64,000 bases of DNA from Coprococcus comes ATCC 27758. Its GTDB lineage: Bacteria; Bacillota; Clostridia; Lachnospirales; Lachnospiraceae. The notes under the pieces are model-generated. The model saw nothing but the letters and a program-made list of their open reading frames with translations, ran no database searches and was not told where the DNA came from. Numbering within the stretch: the first letter of the stretch is position 1; each line of letters begins with the position of its first letter. The DNA is taken from positions 744,001 to 808,000 of the forward strand of contig NZ_CP102277.1 of the NCBI RefSeq assembly GCF_025149785.1, read 5' to 3'. Shown here piece by piece: positions 34,691 to 44,904 of this stretch. The translations under genes and the position numbers were made by a program.

Positions 34691-35333
34691 GACAGTCATT
34701 ATCAGTGGGGGAATGCTTGACGAGGGATTTGCAGAGAAGGTTCTTGAAGCAAATCCGGAGGCTTATATTATCGCAGTAGATAAGGGGCTTGAGTATCTGT
34801 ATAACCATAAGATTGAGCCTCAGTATATTGTTGGGGATTTTGACAGTATTGATCCAAAGGTGATTGATTACTATCGCAAGGAGACGAATATTCCGATCCG
34901 GGAATATAATCCGGTTAAGGATGCGACGGATACAGAGATTGCTCTTCGGCTGGGAATTACATTGGGAAGCAAAGAGATGATCCTTCTTGGGGCAACCGGT
35001 GGAAGAATCGATCATTTGTGGGCGAATGTCCAGACACTTAGTGTGGCATGTGATGCCGGAGTAAATGCCTGCATTCTGGATGAGAAAAATAAAATCTGGG
35101 TAACGAATAAATCCTGTGTGCTGAAAAAGTCAGAAGCATACGGACCATATCTTTCTGTATTTTCTTTGGAAGGTGAGATTTATGATTTCAGTTTGGAGGG
35201 TACGAAATGGCCACTCAATCATCATGATCTGATGCCGTGCGACAGTCTGACGGTGAGCAACCAGTTTGTGGATGATGAAGTGAAGATCAGTTTTGTAAAT
35301 GGTCGGATTGTTATTATGGAAACGAAAGACTGA
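34683..35333 (+). CDS. thiN: Thiamine pyrophosphokinase
   Basis: 216 residues. The N-terminal catalytic part has VDKGLEYL, GDFDSIDP and DATDTEIAL; GATGGRIDHLWANV is the other signature of the family. The C-terminal part binds thiamine. It makes thiamine diphosphate from thiamine and ATP. The start overlaps rpe by eight bases. A strong terminator follows and closes the long operon begun at murE/priA. Confidence 0.93.
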   Translation: MSKTVIISGGMLDEGFAEKVLEANPEAYIIAVDKGLEYLYNHKIEPQYIVGDFDSIDPKVIDYYRKETNIPIREYNPVKDATDTEIALRLGITLGSKEMILLGATGGRIDHLWANVQTLSVACDAGVNACILDEKNKIWVTNKSCVLKKSEAYGPYLSVFSLEGEIYDFSLEGTKWPLNHHDLMPCDSLTVSNQFVDDEVKISFVNGRIVIMETKD

Positions 35334-35356
35334 TAAGAGATGTATAAGAAGAGAAA

Positions 35357-35393
35357 AGCCAGATATCATTCGAAAATGGTATCTGGTTTTTTT
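35357..35393 (+). terminator. Rho-independent terminator of the priA-thiN operon
   Basis: CCAGATATCA at 35359-35368 pairs with TGGTATCTGG at 35377-35386 with one G-T pair, followed by seven T. Confidence 0.92.
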
Positions 35394-35615
35394 GCGTAAA
35401 AGATACTAGGTGTCTGAGATGAGTACTTTTTTGATTATAAAGCCGGATTTTGAAAAAACACGAATCTGAAAAAGGGTTGGACACAATCCGGCAACATGCT
35501 GCAGGGAGTGCATCCGAAAGTGGCATAAAATGCAGTCGGGCAAGGAACTAAGTCAGGTGCTTATGGAGTGGCATCCTCTTTTGGAGGGGAAACTGGATTT
35601 ATGATATTGTGGATT
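35394..35615. other. Intergenic stretch, possible debris
   Basis: A 222-base gap between the operon terminator and the 3' end of the minus-strand AraC gene. Short frames are open but none has a ribosome site or a family I know. One plus frame reads KKGWTQSGNMLQGVHPKVA before a stop at about 35527-35529, which might be the tail of a lost gene. Confidence 0.4.
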
Positions 35616-36479
35616 TTAGAACTTGTTTCTTATCTTTCGGTACTCTCTTGGGGAATATCCTTTCAGCTTGTGGAAAAGCCGACTGAAATAAAGCTGATTA
35701 TCATACCCAACGATTTTAGAAATTTCATTGATGGAATAGGTTGTTGTTTCAAGTAACATCTGGGCATTGTTAATTCGGATTCCCACAATAAACTGCATTG
35801 GTGTAGAACCTGTGTATTTTTTGAAGTTTCGGATAAACCAGCTGACACTCATTCCACGTGAGGCAGCATAATCATCTATGCTAATATTCTGGTTATAATT
35901 TTCACTGAAAAAGGTAACTGCGTTATCCATCTCGTGATCCAGGTATTCATTTTTCGAGATATGTTCCCTGGTCAGTTCCCGATGAAAGATGATAAGAAGA
36001 TGACGGAGCAGAAGGACAAGCATTTCCTCATAATTATCTTGGCAACGCTGAAGCTCGATGATAATACGCTTGAAAATCTGTTCGTATTCCATAGAGGTTC
36101 CGACCTGAAATACACGCTCTTTATCCGGGAATCCATATTGCCGTAGGATATTTTTTACATTGTTGCCTGTAAAATGAATCCAGTATACTTCTGTCTTATC
36201 TTTTCCATAATATTCATATTTCTGAAGTTCCTTCGGTCTGTACAGTACAATATTACCGGCGGGGACAATCGTTTCGTTATCCATATTGTCAAAATGAAAA
36301 TGCCCATAACCAGCAGTGATATAGATAATCTGATAATCCAGGCGTCCCCTTGGACGGTAGGTTGGTAACTTTGGATGGCTGGAAAGGCGGTAAGTACCGC
36401 AACTTCCTACAACCAGTGGGCGACTTTTGTCTTTGAAATCCATATGGGAGTGGTTTAAATAACCGGTATTCATATACAT
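35616..36479 (-). CDS. AraC-family regulator, probable control of lacZ
   Basis: 287 residues. The first 150 form a cupin-like ligand-binding domain (YQIIYITAGYGHFHFDN); the C-terminal 100 have two helix-turn-helix motifs (ISIDDYAASRGMSVSWFIRN and the second with INEISKIVGYDNQLYFSRLF, ending GYSPREYRK). It is transcribed away from lacZ with about 200 bases between, the usual layout for a local activator. AGGTG lies before its start. Regulation of lacZ and the GPH transporter is inferred from position. Confidence 0.9.
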   Translation of the reverse strand: MYMNTGYLNHSHMDFKDKSRPLVVGSCGTYRLSSHPKLPTYRPRGRLDYQIIYITAGYGHFHFDNMDNETIVPAGNIVLYRPKELQKYEYYGKDKTEVYWIHFTGNNVKNILRQYGFPDKERVFQVGTSMEYEQIFKRIIIELQRCQDNYEEMLVLLLRHLLIIFHRELTREHISKNEYLDHEMDNAVTFFSENYNQNISIDDYAASRGMSVSWFIRNFKKYTGSTPMQFIVGIRINNAQMLLETTTYSINEISKIVGYDNQLYFSRLFHKLKGYSPREYRKIRNKF

Positions 36480-36680
36480 ATGGTAGCACCTCTTTTCCTT
36501 TTTTTGTTATTGTATCATTTAGTGCATATTTTGTCTAATCCAATTCATAGACATGTTTTGCAGATTAGGATAAGATATATATAGCAAAACAGAGAAGAGT
36601 AAACATAAAAGTAAAAGACAAGGTTTGCTGTGAAAAAACAAAGTGCAAAAAAATGTATATGTATTAAAGGAGAGTTATTT

Positions 36681-39600
36681 ATGATTGTACCACGTTATTA
36701 TGAGGATTTAAGCGTACTGCATGAAAATACAATGCCAGCCAGAGCCTATTTTATTCCGGCATCCAAAAGAATGGATAACCTGGTGGAGCACAGGGAAGAG
36801 TCAGATCGAATGCAGTTATTGAACGGAACTTGGAAGTTCCAGTATTTTAACAGTATCTATGATGTTCAGGAACCCTTCTTTGAGAAAGATTATGATACAG
36901 AAAATTTTGATGAGATTCAGGTTCCGAGTGTATGGCAGATGGCAGGATATGACACACATCAGTATACAAACATCAGGTATCCGTTCCCATTTGATCCACC
37001 GTATGTACCACAGGATATTCCATGTGGAACATATGCACATACCTTTGTTTATCACAAAGATGAAAATGCACCAAAAGCTTTCTTGAATTTTGAAGGAGTA
37101 GACAGTTGCTTTTATGTATGGATCAATGGCTCTTATGTAGGGTATAGCCAGGTTTCTCATATGACCAGTGAGTTTGATATCACCGATCTCCTTCGGGACG
37201 GAGAGAACAGCATAGCGGTTCTGGTCATGAAGTGGTGTGATGGTTCCTATTTGGAAGATCAGGACAAATTCCGTATGAGTGGTATTTTCCGGGATGTGTA
37301 CATTTTGAAACGCCCAAAACAGGCAATCAGTGATTATCATATTAAAACAAGAATTGAGGATATGCTTGCGAAAGTAGAAATTGAAATGAAATTCTACTCT
37401 CCGTTAAATGTAAAAATTTCGATTGAAGATAGAAACGGAGCAGTTGTAGCACTAGGAAGTATTGCTGAAGAAGGAACAGCTGTATTAGAAATCGCAAGTC
37501 CGGAACTTTGGAATACAGAAAATCCATATCTATATAAACTGATTTTTGAAACAGAGAATGAAGTAATTGTAGATCACATTGCATTAAGAAAGATAGAGAT
37601 TAAAGACCAGGTTATTTATTTAAATGGACAGAAGATTAAATTCCGTGGTGTCAATCGACATGATTCTGATCCGGTTACTGGATTTACAATCAATCCGGAA
37701 CAGATTACAACCGATCTTACGTTAATGAAGCAGCATAATTTTAATGCGATCCGTTCCAGCCACTATCCGAACGCACCATTTTTCTATGAAATGTGTGACA
37801 AGTATGGATTCATGGTAATAGATGAAGCAGATATTGAAGCTCATGGTCCATTTATGATCTACAGAAAAGAAGACACCGATTACAATCGGTTCAAACGATG
37901 GAATGAGAAGATTGCAGATGATCCGGTATGGGAAGAGGCAATCGTTGATCGAGTAAAACTCATGGTGGAACGTGACAAAAACCGTTTCTGTATTGTTATG
38001 TGGTCAATGGGAAATGAGAGTGCTTATGGCTGCAACTTTGAAAAAGCACTGGAATGGACAAAGAATTTTGATCCAGACCGTATCACACAATATGAGAGTG
38101 CAAGATATCGTAATTATGATGAAACATATGATTACAGCAATCTGGATGTGTACAGCCGGATGTACCCGGCGTTTTCCGAAATTCAGGAATATCTGGATAA
38201 AGATGGAAGCAAACCCTTTCTTTTGGTAGAGTACTGTCACAGTATGGGAAACGGACCTGGAGATTTTGAAGATTACTTCCAGATGATTCAGGATAATGAT
38301 AAAATGTGTGGCGGTTTTGTCTGGGAATGGTGTGACCATGCGATTGCTCATGGAACTGCTGAGAATGGAAAGACTATATATGCTTATGGGGGCGACCATG
38401 GCGAAGAAATTCATGATGGCAACTTCTGTATGGATGGATTAGTATATCCGGACAGAACGGTACATACAGGACTTTTGGAATACAAGAATGTTTATCGCCC
38501 GGCAAGGGTTATTTCCTATGACAAAGAAAGCGGAGAACTGGTGCTTCATAACTACATGGATTTTGATAATCTGAAAGATTATGTGAAAATCAGCTATGAA
38601 TTGACACAGGATGGACTTTTGATTGGGAAAGGAAAACTTGCTGAAGTATCTGTGGTACCACATAGTGAAGGAAAAACAAACCTGCAGGTCAACGTTCCGG
38701 AAAATGGAAAATGTTATTTAAAACTTATTTACCACCTGAAAAAAGAAATGCCTCTGCTGGAAGAGGATTATATCCTTGGATTTGATGAGATCGAAGTAAG
38801 CCAGAAGGATGCCAAATGCCAGTTAGCAGAAAAATGGGTTGAAAAAACAGTGACGGATTCTGAATTACAGGTGAGTGAAGATGATACCCAGATTCATATC
38901 AAAGGCCGTGAATTCGCATATACAATCGACCGACGGACTGCACTTTTTACAGAGATGAAATTTGCAGGTCGGGAATATCTGAACCACCCGATGGAATTAA
39001 ATATCTGGAGGGCACCAACAGATAATGATATGTATATCAAGTCTGAATGGAAGAAAGCCCATTATGATAAAGCTTATACAAGAGCTTACACGACAGAGGT
39101 CGTGCAGGGAAAGCATGGTGTGAAAATTACAAGCCATGCATCCGTTGTGGCAGAGACAGTACAGAAGATTCTTGATGTGACGATCACATGGAAAATAGAA
39201 GCTGCTGGAAAGATTGATGCAGATATTGCAGTAACAAAAGATGATGAATTTCCGGACCTGCCAAGATTTGGTGTGAGGATGTTCCTGGATAAAAAACTTT
39301 CAGCTGCACGATACTTTGGAATGGGACCACAGGAAAGCTATTGTGACAAACATCAGGCTGCGAGCCACGGTTTGTATCAGGCAAATGTAGATGATTTGCA
39401 TGAGGATTATATTCGCCCACAGGAAAATGGAAGCCATTATGATTGTGAATATGTAGAGCTTAACAACAGCCGATATGGAATTGTGGTCTCTGCGGAAAAT
39501 GCCTTCTCATTCAATGCTTCTTATTATACGCAGGAAGAACTTGAGGAGAAAACGCATAATTATGAACTGACAGAATCAGATAGTGTAGTATTTTGTGTTG

Positions 39601-39719
39601 ACTATGCACTAAATGGCATTGGTTCTAACAGTTGTGGTCCAGTTGTATTGGAGCAGTACCGATTTGATGATGTATTATTCCGGTTCCAGTTTACACTGAT
39701 ACCGTATATAAAGGGATAA
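36681..39719 (+). CDS. lacZ: Beta-galactosidase, GH2 (LacZ type)
   Basis: 1012 residues from ATG 36681, chosen for AAAGGAGAG at 36666-36674; an in-frame ATG at 36630 lacks a ribosome site. Domain order matches GH2: sugar-binding jelly roll, immunoglobulin-like domain, TIM barrel, beta-sandwich, Bgal_small_N. The acid/base Glu is E446 in WSMGNESAYG and the nucleophile E517 in LLVEYCHSMGNGPGDF; FRGVNRHDSDP is also conserved. No signal peptide, so it hydrolyses imported lactose or related galactosides. A GPH transporter gene follows. Confidence 0.95.
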   Translation: MIVPRYYEDLSVLHENTMPARAYFIPASKRMDNLVEHREESDRMQLLNGTWKFQYFNSIYDVQEPFFEKDYDTENFDEIQVPSVWQMAGYDTHQYTNIRYPFPFDPPYVPQDIPCGTYAHTFVYHKDENAPKAFLNFEGVDSCFYVWINGSYVGYSQVSHMTSEFDITDLLRDGENSIAVLVMKWCDGSYLEDQDKFRMSGIFRDVYILKRPKQAISDYHIKTRIEDMLAKVEIEMKFYSPLNVKISIEDRNGAVVALGSIAEEGTAVLEIASPELWNTENPYLYKLIFETENEVIVDHIALRKIEIKDQVIYLNGQKIKFRGVNRHDSDPVTGFTINPEQITTDLTLMKQHNFNAIRSSHYPNAPFFYEMCDKYGFMVIDEADIEAHGPFMIYRKEDTDYNRFKRWNEKIADDPVWEEAIVDRVKLMVERDKNRFCIVMWSMGNESAYGCNFEKALEWTKNFDPDRITQYESARYRNYDETYDYSNLDVYSRMYPAFSEIQEYLDKDGSKPFLLVEYCHSMGNGPGDFEDYFQMIQDNDKMCGGFVWEWCDHAIAHGTAENGKTIYAYGGDHGEEIHDGNFCMDGLVYPDRTVHTGLLEYKNVYRPARVISYDKESGELVLHNYMDFDNLKDYVKISYELTQDGLLIGKGKLAEVSVVPHSEGKTNLQVNVPENGKCYLKLIYHLKKEMPLLEEDYILGFDEIEVSQKDAKCQLAEKWVEKTVTDSELQVSEDDTQIHIKGREFAYTIDRRTALFTEMKFAGREYLNHPMELNIWRAPTDNDMYIKSEWKKAHYDKAYTRAYTTEVVQGKHGVKITSHASVVAETVQKILDVTITWKIEAAGKIDADIAVTKDDEFPDLPRFGVRMFLDKKLSAARYFGMGPQESYCDKHQAASHGLYQANVDDLHEDYIRPQENGSHYDCEYVELNNSRYGIVVSAENAFSFNASYYTQEELEEKTHNYELTESDSVVFCVDYALNGIGSNSCGPVVLEQYRFDDVLFRFQFTLIPYIKG

Positions 39720-39754
39720 TAAAGTTTCATGTAACTCGTAAACAAGGAAAGAGA

Positions 39755-39797
39755 GTCTGATTGTTATGTAAAGTCCGGATATACAGAGCAATCAGAC
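39755..39797 (+). promoter_or_regulatory. Hairpin between lacZ and the transporter gene
   Basis: GTCTGATTG at 39755-39763 pairs perfectly with CAATCAGAC at 39789-39797 across a 25-base loop. No T-run follows, so it is more likely an mRNA processing or stability element than a terminator. Confidence 0.4.
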
Positions 39798-39888
39798 AAA
39801 AACAGAGAAAAAACTAGAATTAGACATCATACTCTGTTAGACATCTTGAAATTCTAAGTGCGATGAAGATGAGGAGCAAAGAAATTCG

Positions 39889-41286
39889 ATGGAAGAAAAA
39901 AAGTATTTGAAATGGTATAACAAAATTGGATATGGATCAGGCGATATTGCAGGTAATGTAGTCTATGCGTTCCTGACATCTTTTATGATGGTCTATTTGA
40001 CGGACTCAGTAGGACTTGCTGCAGGTGTCGTAGGTACCCTGATTGCCGTATCAAAACTATTTGATGGTTTTACGGATATATTTTTTGGATCAATGATTGA
40101 CAAAACACACAGTAAAATGGGAAAAGCGAAACCCTGGATGCTATATGGATATATTGGTTGTGCCATTACGCTGGTCTGCTGTTTTGCAGTACCAGTCAGC
40201 TTGGGAACAACGGCTAAATATGCATGGTTCTTTATCTCTTACACACTGTTAAATGGTGTGTTTTATACAGCAAACAATATTGCTTATTCAGCACTTACGT
40301 CACTGATTACAAAGAACAGCAAAGAGCGTGTGCAGATGGGATCTTACCGTTTTATTTTTGCGTTTTCAACAAGTCTTCTGATTCAGGCAATTACAGTTGG
40401 ATTTGTAGATAAATGTGGTGGAGATGCTGCAGCATGGAGAACGGTTGCTATTATCTATGCAATCATTGGTCTTGTCGTAAATACGATTTCAGCACTTTCT
40501 GTTAAGGAACTTCCGGAGGAAGAACTTAATGAAGGAGAAGTAAAGAATGATAATGAAAAGTATGGAATGGTACAGGCATTCAAGCTTCTTGTCAAAAACA
40601 AATATTACATGATGATTTGTGGAACATATATTTTACAGCAGTTATATGGTGCCATGATTGGAGCTGGCATTTATTACATGACATGGGTACTGAAAAATAA
40701 GAATTTGTTTGGACAATTTGCATGGGCAGTAAATATTCCACTGATCATTGCCCTGATTTTCACACCGACATTAGTTGGTAAGTGGAAAGGTATGTATAAA
40801 CTGAACTTAAGAGGTTATGTCTTAGCAGTCATCGGTAGAGCACTTGTTGTTGTTGCAGGATATATGGGCAGTGTTCCGCTGATGATGGCATTTACAGCTC
40901 TTGCAGCCTTAGGTCAGGGACCATGGCAGGGAGATATGAATGCAGTTATCGCATCCTGCTCTGAGTACACTTATCTTACACAGGGAAAGAGAATTGACGG
41001 AACGATGTACTCTTGTACTTCTCTTGGCGTAAAAATCGGTGGAGGTATTGGAACCGCTGTTGTTGGATGGTTGCTTGAGTTCAGTGGATATATCGGAACA
41101 AATACAACTCAGCCGCAGTCTGCACTTGATATGATGCAGTTTATGTATCTTTGGCTTCCGTTAATCTTTGATGTATTGATTATGTTTGTACTTTCAAGAA
41201 TGAATGTAGAAGATGCAAATAAAAAACTGAAAGCAGAAAAAGGAATTGCTACAGATGAAGTAACAGATGCATCAGACATAAATTAG
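39889..41286 (+). CDS. GPH-family sugar:cation symporter
   Basis: 465 residues and about 12 membrane spans. It belongs to the glycoside-pentoside-hexuronide group of the major facilitator superfamily: KIGYGSGDIAGNVVYAFL at the start, DGFTDIFFGSMIDKTHSKMG for the conserved loop 2-3, then KPWMLYG. It likely imports lactose or another galactoside for the preceding lacZ. The C-terminal 25 residues are hydrophilic; there is no IIA regulatory domain as found on streptococcal LacS. GAGGAG precedes the start. Confidence 0.9.
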   Translation: MEEKKYLKWYNKIGYGSGDIAGNVVYAFLTSFMMVYLTDSVGLAAGVVGTLIAVSKLFDGFTDIFFGSMIDKTHSKMGKAKPWMLYGYIGCAITLVCCFAVPVSLGTTAKYAWFFISYTLLNGVFYTANNIAYSALTSLITKNSKERVQMGSYRFIFAFSTSLLIQAITVGFVDKCGGDAAAWRTVAIIYAIIGLVVNTISALSVKELPEEELNEGEVKNDNEKYGMVQAFKLLVKNKYYMMICGTYILQQLYGAMIGAGIYYMTWVLKNKNLFGQFAWAVNIPLIIALIFTPTLVGKWKGMYKLNLRGYVLAVIGRALVVVAGYMGSVPLMMAFTALAALGQGPWQGDMNAVIASCSEYTYLTQGKRIDGTMYSCTSLGVKIGGGIGTAVVGWLLEFSGYIGTNTTQPQSALDMMQFMYLWLPLIFDVLIMFVLSRMNVEDANKKLKAEKGIATDEVTDASDIN

Positions 41287-41300
41287 AATTGACAGGAGAA

Positions 41301-41340
41301 AGCGTTGTCTGGTCGTTGCTCGATGAGACAGTGCTTTTTT
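41301..41340 (+). terminator. Rho-independent terminator of the lacZ operon
   Basis: AGCGTTGTCT at 41301-41310 pairs with AGACAGTGCT at 41326-41335 using two non-Watson-Crick pairs, followed by TTTTTT. Confidence 0.75.
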
Positions 41341-41637
41341 CTATATATAAAGTGATAGAACTGTATTTTGAAAATAAAAAAGGACCACTTCATTTTTGTG
41401 AAATGGCCTTAAGAAAATATTCAGTTTTCACAAAATAGTCCTTTTAGTATTTATACATGGTAAGGATGCTCAAAATATTCAATGTAGAATACTAAAAGGT
41501 CATTCAGATATTTTTTTAGGTTGCTCATTTGCAATTCCTCCTTTCCTTATTTACAAGTTGATTATAAGATAGGTGTAAAAGGATTGCTTGCCAAATCGAA
41601 AGAAGATATAGACAAATATTGCAAAGGGGAGTATTTC
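41341..41637. other. Intergenic region with a long imperfect inverted repeat
   Basis: AAAGGACCACTTCATTTTTG near 41381-41400 is partly inverse to CAAAATAGTCCTTTT near 41432-41446. This could act as a two-way terminator between the transporter gene and the AraC gene. The open frame that continues upstream of 41638 has no ribosome site before 41625. Confidence 0.45.
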
Positions 41638-42438
41638 ATGCAGTTAAAATATGTTGACACAAAAGAGGAGATCATAGCAATAAATAGGAAGTCAAAACAT
41701 ATTGAACCACATCTTCATAATGCACTGGAGATCGTTTGTGTAACAAGTGGAGCATTAGAACTTGGTGTCGGACAGGAACTATACCATATGGAAAAAGGAG
41801 ATATAGGCTTTGTATTTCCAGATGTTATTCATCACTATCAGGTACTGACACCCGGTGTAAATAAAGCGATTTATCTGATTGCATCGCCATTTACGATAGC
41901 CAAATTTGCAGATATCATGCAATCCATGGCTCCTGAATACCCAATCATCAAAGCGGAAAAGGTTGAACCGGAGGTATATAGGGTTATAAATGCAATTTTA
42001 GAGACAGAACAGTCGGATATTACTGTTGCACAGGCATATTTTCAAATTGTGTTGGCACGCTGCATAGGAAAATTAAATTTGGTAGAAAAGAGTAATGTGG
42101 GGAGCAACGATCTTATTTACCAGACAGTTTCCTATATATCAGCAAATTTTAAGAAGAAATTTTCGCTGGAAGAGATGGCAAAAGATCTGGGGGTGAGCAA
42201 ATATGTTTTATCCAGACTCTTTTCCAAAACATTCCATAGAAACTTTAATCAATATCTTAACGATGTAAGGCTGAACTATGCATGCCAGCGTTTGGAAAAT
42301 ACGAGTGATTCTATTACAAACATTTGTCTGGATAGTGGATTTGAAAGTCAGAGAACATTTAACCGAGTATTTAAAGAAAGATATAAAATATCACCGAGTG
42401 ACTACCGGAGTACATGTCTGAAAGATATGTTGTCATAA
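41638..42438 (+). CDS. AraC-family regulator with N-terminal cupin
   Basis: 266 residues from ATG 41638, set by AAAGGGGAG at 41623-41631; a longer frame from 41521 lacks support. The cupin has HIEPHLHNALEIV and PDVIHHYQV, a His-rich sugar pocket. The C-terminal half holds FSLEEMAKDLGVSKYVLSRL and the second helix-turn-helix, ending YKISPSDYRS. It follows the lacZ-transporter unit in the same direction, so it may be a second local regulator, but the terminator between them makes that uncertain. Confidence 0.88.
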   Translation: MQLKYVDTKEEIIAINRKSKHIEPHLHNALEIVCVTSGALELGVGQELYHMEKGDIGFVFPDVIHHYQVLTPGVNKAIYLIASPFTIAKFADIMQSMAPEYPIIKAEKVEPEVYRVINAILETEQSDITVAQAYFQIVLARCIGKLNLVEKSNVGSNDLIYQTVSYISANFKKKFSLEEMAKDLGVSKYVLSRLFSKTFHRNFNQYLNDVRLNYACQRLENTSDSITNICLDSGFESQRTFNRVFKERYKISPSDYRSTCLKDMLS

Positions 42439-42640
42439 CATATAGATTAATAAATTCAATAAAAATCTGATTATCAGTCTGAAATAAGTATCTCTGGGTG
42501 GTATTTATAATATGGGGTAGTGGTTAATTATTATGTCATATGCTTCTAAATGTAATGTTTTGAGGGGAGACATGAGCAATAGGAGAAGTGGTATTTGCAT
42601 CAATGGGTTCAACAAAAAGAATTAAACAATAAGAATGAAC

Positions 42641-42682
42641 AAAGTGTTGTAATCATCATACTGGTTGCAACACTTTTTTTTC
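42641..42682 (+). terminator. Rho-independent terminator
   Basis: AAAGTGTTG at 42641-42649 pairs with CAACACTTT at 42668-42676, followed by a T-run. Confidence 0.85.
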
Positions 42683-42903
42683 GACATTTTTTGAGAATTG
42701 TGGGATACCACATATCCGGTCACCGCCATGCTCCGATTTGATTTCTATACCAAAAATCAGATCGGAAGAAAGATAATGGCTTATAACAAAACAAGTGAAG
42801 AACGAAAACGGCAAGCGAAAAAATTATATTTTTTATTCATATGATCCGATGATTTATGTTTCGGATGCTCATCCGATAGAAGTGATAGAAGATTAGAAAA
42901 AGA
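42683..42903. other. Short gene debris between terminator and transporter promoter
   Basis: A 22-codon frame at 42778-42846, MAYNKTSEERKRQAKKLYFL followed by two codons and a stop, has the look of a truncated gene start. I cannot name a family and see no more of it downstream. Confidence 0.35.
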
Positions 42904-42953
42904 TTGACAAGTTACCAATTGGTTACTACAATATAAGTAACCGAATGGTAATT
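42904..42953 (+). promoter_or_regulatory. Promoter of the ABC-2 exporter with two TetR-type operators
   Basis: TTGACA at 42904-42909 and TACAAT at 42927-42932 are 17 bases apart. The spacer is filled by a near-palindrome, GTTACCAATTGGTTAC (42911-42926), and a related inverse copy, TAACCGAATGGTAA, follows just downstream. A repressor on both sites would block the promoter. The TetR gene at the end of this cluster is the obvious candidate. Confidence 0.72.
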
Positions 42954-43074
42954 GCCAAGGGGCATGGACAATTTTTGCATTCATATTACTTTTTAATATA
43001 TGGATTTTAACAGAAAAGATAAATCCAACATATGCTGCAGCATTTAAGGAAAAATGAAAATCTAAGGAGAAGAT

Positions 43075-43986
43075 ATGGAATCAGATATCATTAAAATCAG
43101 CCACTTGAATAAAAGCTTTGGCGAAGTAAAAGCGGTAAATGATTTGAGCTTTCGTGTGAAAAAAGGAGAATTGTTTGCATTTCTAGGAGTAAACGGTGCA
43201 GGGAAAAGTACAACCATTTCTATTCTTTGTGGACTGCTGAAAAAAGACAGTGGAACGGTTCAGGTAAACGGAATAGAAACTGACAAAGCCGGCGCACAGA
43301 CAAAAAGGATGCTTGGTGTTGTATTTCAGGATAGCGTACTTGATAAACCACTTACGGTGAAAGAAAACCTAATGAGCAGAGCTGCTTTGTACGGCATTAC
43401 AGGAAATGCCTTTGATAAGAGATTACAGGAGCTGGTCGAGATTTTGGATTTTGACGAGTTTTTAAACAGACCTGTAGGTAAGCTGTCGGGAGGTCAGAGA
43501 AGGAGGATTGATATTGCCCGTGCATTATTGCACAGACCGGAAATTTTGATTCTTGACGAGCCTACAACAGGGCTTGATCCACAGACAAGGCAATTAATCT
43601 GGAATGTTATCGAGAAGCTTCAGAAAAATGAAAATATGACAGTATTTCTGACTACACATTATATGGAAGAAGCTGCTAATGCCGGGTATGTTGTGATTCT
43701 CGACAAAGGAAGTATCGCAGCGGAAGGTACACCGTTTGAACTTAAAAATGATTATGTACAGGATATAGTATCTGTTTATGGTGTTTCCGAAGATGAAATA
43801 AAGTCATTGAACAGAGAATATAAAAAAATACGTGACGGATATCAGATAAAAGTAAGAAATACGAAGGAAGCTACGGAGCTTATTGTAGAACATCAGGACC
43901 TATTCAGGGATTATGAAGTAGTAAAAGGCGGAATGGATGATGTATTTCTTGCAGTCACAGGGAAAAAGCTAGGAGGTGAGCATTGA
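43075..43986 (+). CDS. ABC exporter ATP-binding protein (DrrA/ABC-2 type)
   Basis: 303 residues. Walker A is GVNGAGKSTT, the signature LSGGQRRRIDIARALL and Walker B ILILDEPTTGLDP. The C-terminal extension of about 80 residues is typical of DrrA-like drug exporters. It pairs with the permease gene that overlaps its stop codon (TGATG). Substrate is unknown. Regulation by the downstream TetR protein is suggested by the operator pair at the promoter. Confidence 0.9.
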   Translation: MESDIIKISHLNKSFGEVKAVNDLSFRVKKGELFAFLGVNGAGKSTTISILCGLLKKDSGTVQVNGIETDKAGAQTKRMLGVVFQDSVLDKPLTVKENLMSRAALYGITGNAFDKRLQELVEILDFDEFLNRPVGKLSGGQRRRIDIARALLHRPEILILDEPTTGLDPQTRQLIWNVIEKLQKNENMTVFLTTHYMEEAANAGYVVILDKGSIAAEGTPFELKNDYVQDIVSVYGVSEDEIKSLNREYKKIRDGYQIKVRNTKEATELIVEHQDLFRDYEVVKGGMDDVFLAVTGKKLGGEH

Positions 43987-44888
43987 TGAGAACAGTATTG
44001 GCATTGATGAACAGGAACAGGAAACTGTTTTTTAAAGATAAAGGGATGTTGTTTACATCAATGATTACCCCCGTCATTCTGATTGTTCTGTATGCTACGT
44101 TTCTTGCAAAAGTTTTCAGAGATTCTTTTACAGCAGCGATTCCGGATATGATCACGATTTCGGATAAGCTTATTAATGGAACCGTGGCAGCACAACTGAC
44201 AGCATCACTTATGGCAGTAAGCTGTATTACTGTAACATTCTGCGTGAATCTGACTATGGTGCAGGACAAGGCAAATGGAACATGGAAGGATTTTAATGTT
44301 TCGCCGGTCAGCAAGGGAAAAATATATTTGGGATATTTTCTGTCAACAGTAGCTAATTCAGTGATGGTCAATACACTTGCGTTTGTATTATGTCTGGGAT
44401 ATCTGCTTAAAATGGGATGGTATCTGAATGCAGCAGACGTATTATGGGTTCTATTTGATATGATATTGCTCGTCCTGTTTGGAAGTACACTTTCAAGTAT
44501 CATTAGCTTTCCGTTGACAACACAGGGACAGCTTTCGGCTGTAGGTACAATTGTCAGCGCAGGATATGGTTTTATATGTGGTGCTTATATGCCGATTTCA
44601 AATTTTGGATCAGGTCTTCAGAAGGCACTTTCTTATCTCCCGAGTACATATGCCACTTCATTGATTAAGAATCATATGCTTCACGGAGTATTCATGGAGA
44701 TGGAGAGAAAACATTATCCGGATGAAATGGTTGAAGCGATAAGAGCCACTCTTGATTGCAATCCGGTATTTCATGAAAATGTGGTAGGTGTAAATCAGAT
44801 GATCGGTATTATGATGGGAAGTATAGCTGTATTCGGAATTATTTATTATTTTGTTACATTGCTGCCAGATGGTGAAGGCGGACGATAG
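43986..44888 (+). CDS. ABC-2 type permease
   Basis: 300 residues with about six membrane spans and the ABC-2 transporter fold (an N-terminal span near LFTSMITPVILIVLYATFL, then a large loop and five more spans). The ATG at 43986 overlaps the TGA of the ATPase gene and AGGAGGTGAG lies ahead of it; a TTG one codon upstream is a less likely start. It should form the membrane part of the exporter. The C-terminal end runs just past the start of a hydrolase fragment. Confidence 0.87.
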   Translation: MRTVLALMNRNRKLFFKDKGMLFTSMITPVILIVLYATFLAKVFRDSFTAAIPDMITISDKLINGTVAAQLTASLMAVSCITVTFCVNLTMVQDKANGTWKDFNVSPVSKGKIYLGYFLSTVANSVMVNTLAFVLCLGYLLKMGWYLNAADVLWVLFDMILLVLFGSTLSSIISFPLTTQGQLSAVGTIVSAGYGFICGAYMPISNFGSGLQKALSYLPSTYATSLIKNHMLHGVFMEMERKHYPDEMVEAIRATLDCNPVFHENVVGVNQMIGIMMGSIAVFGIIYYFVTLLPDGEGGR

Positions 44889-44904
44889 AAAATATTATTT
44901 TCGG

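Noticed and set aside
36860-37090. Short open frames inside lacZ in other frames
   Set aside because: They are shadows of the GH2 gene with no independent start signals.
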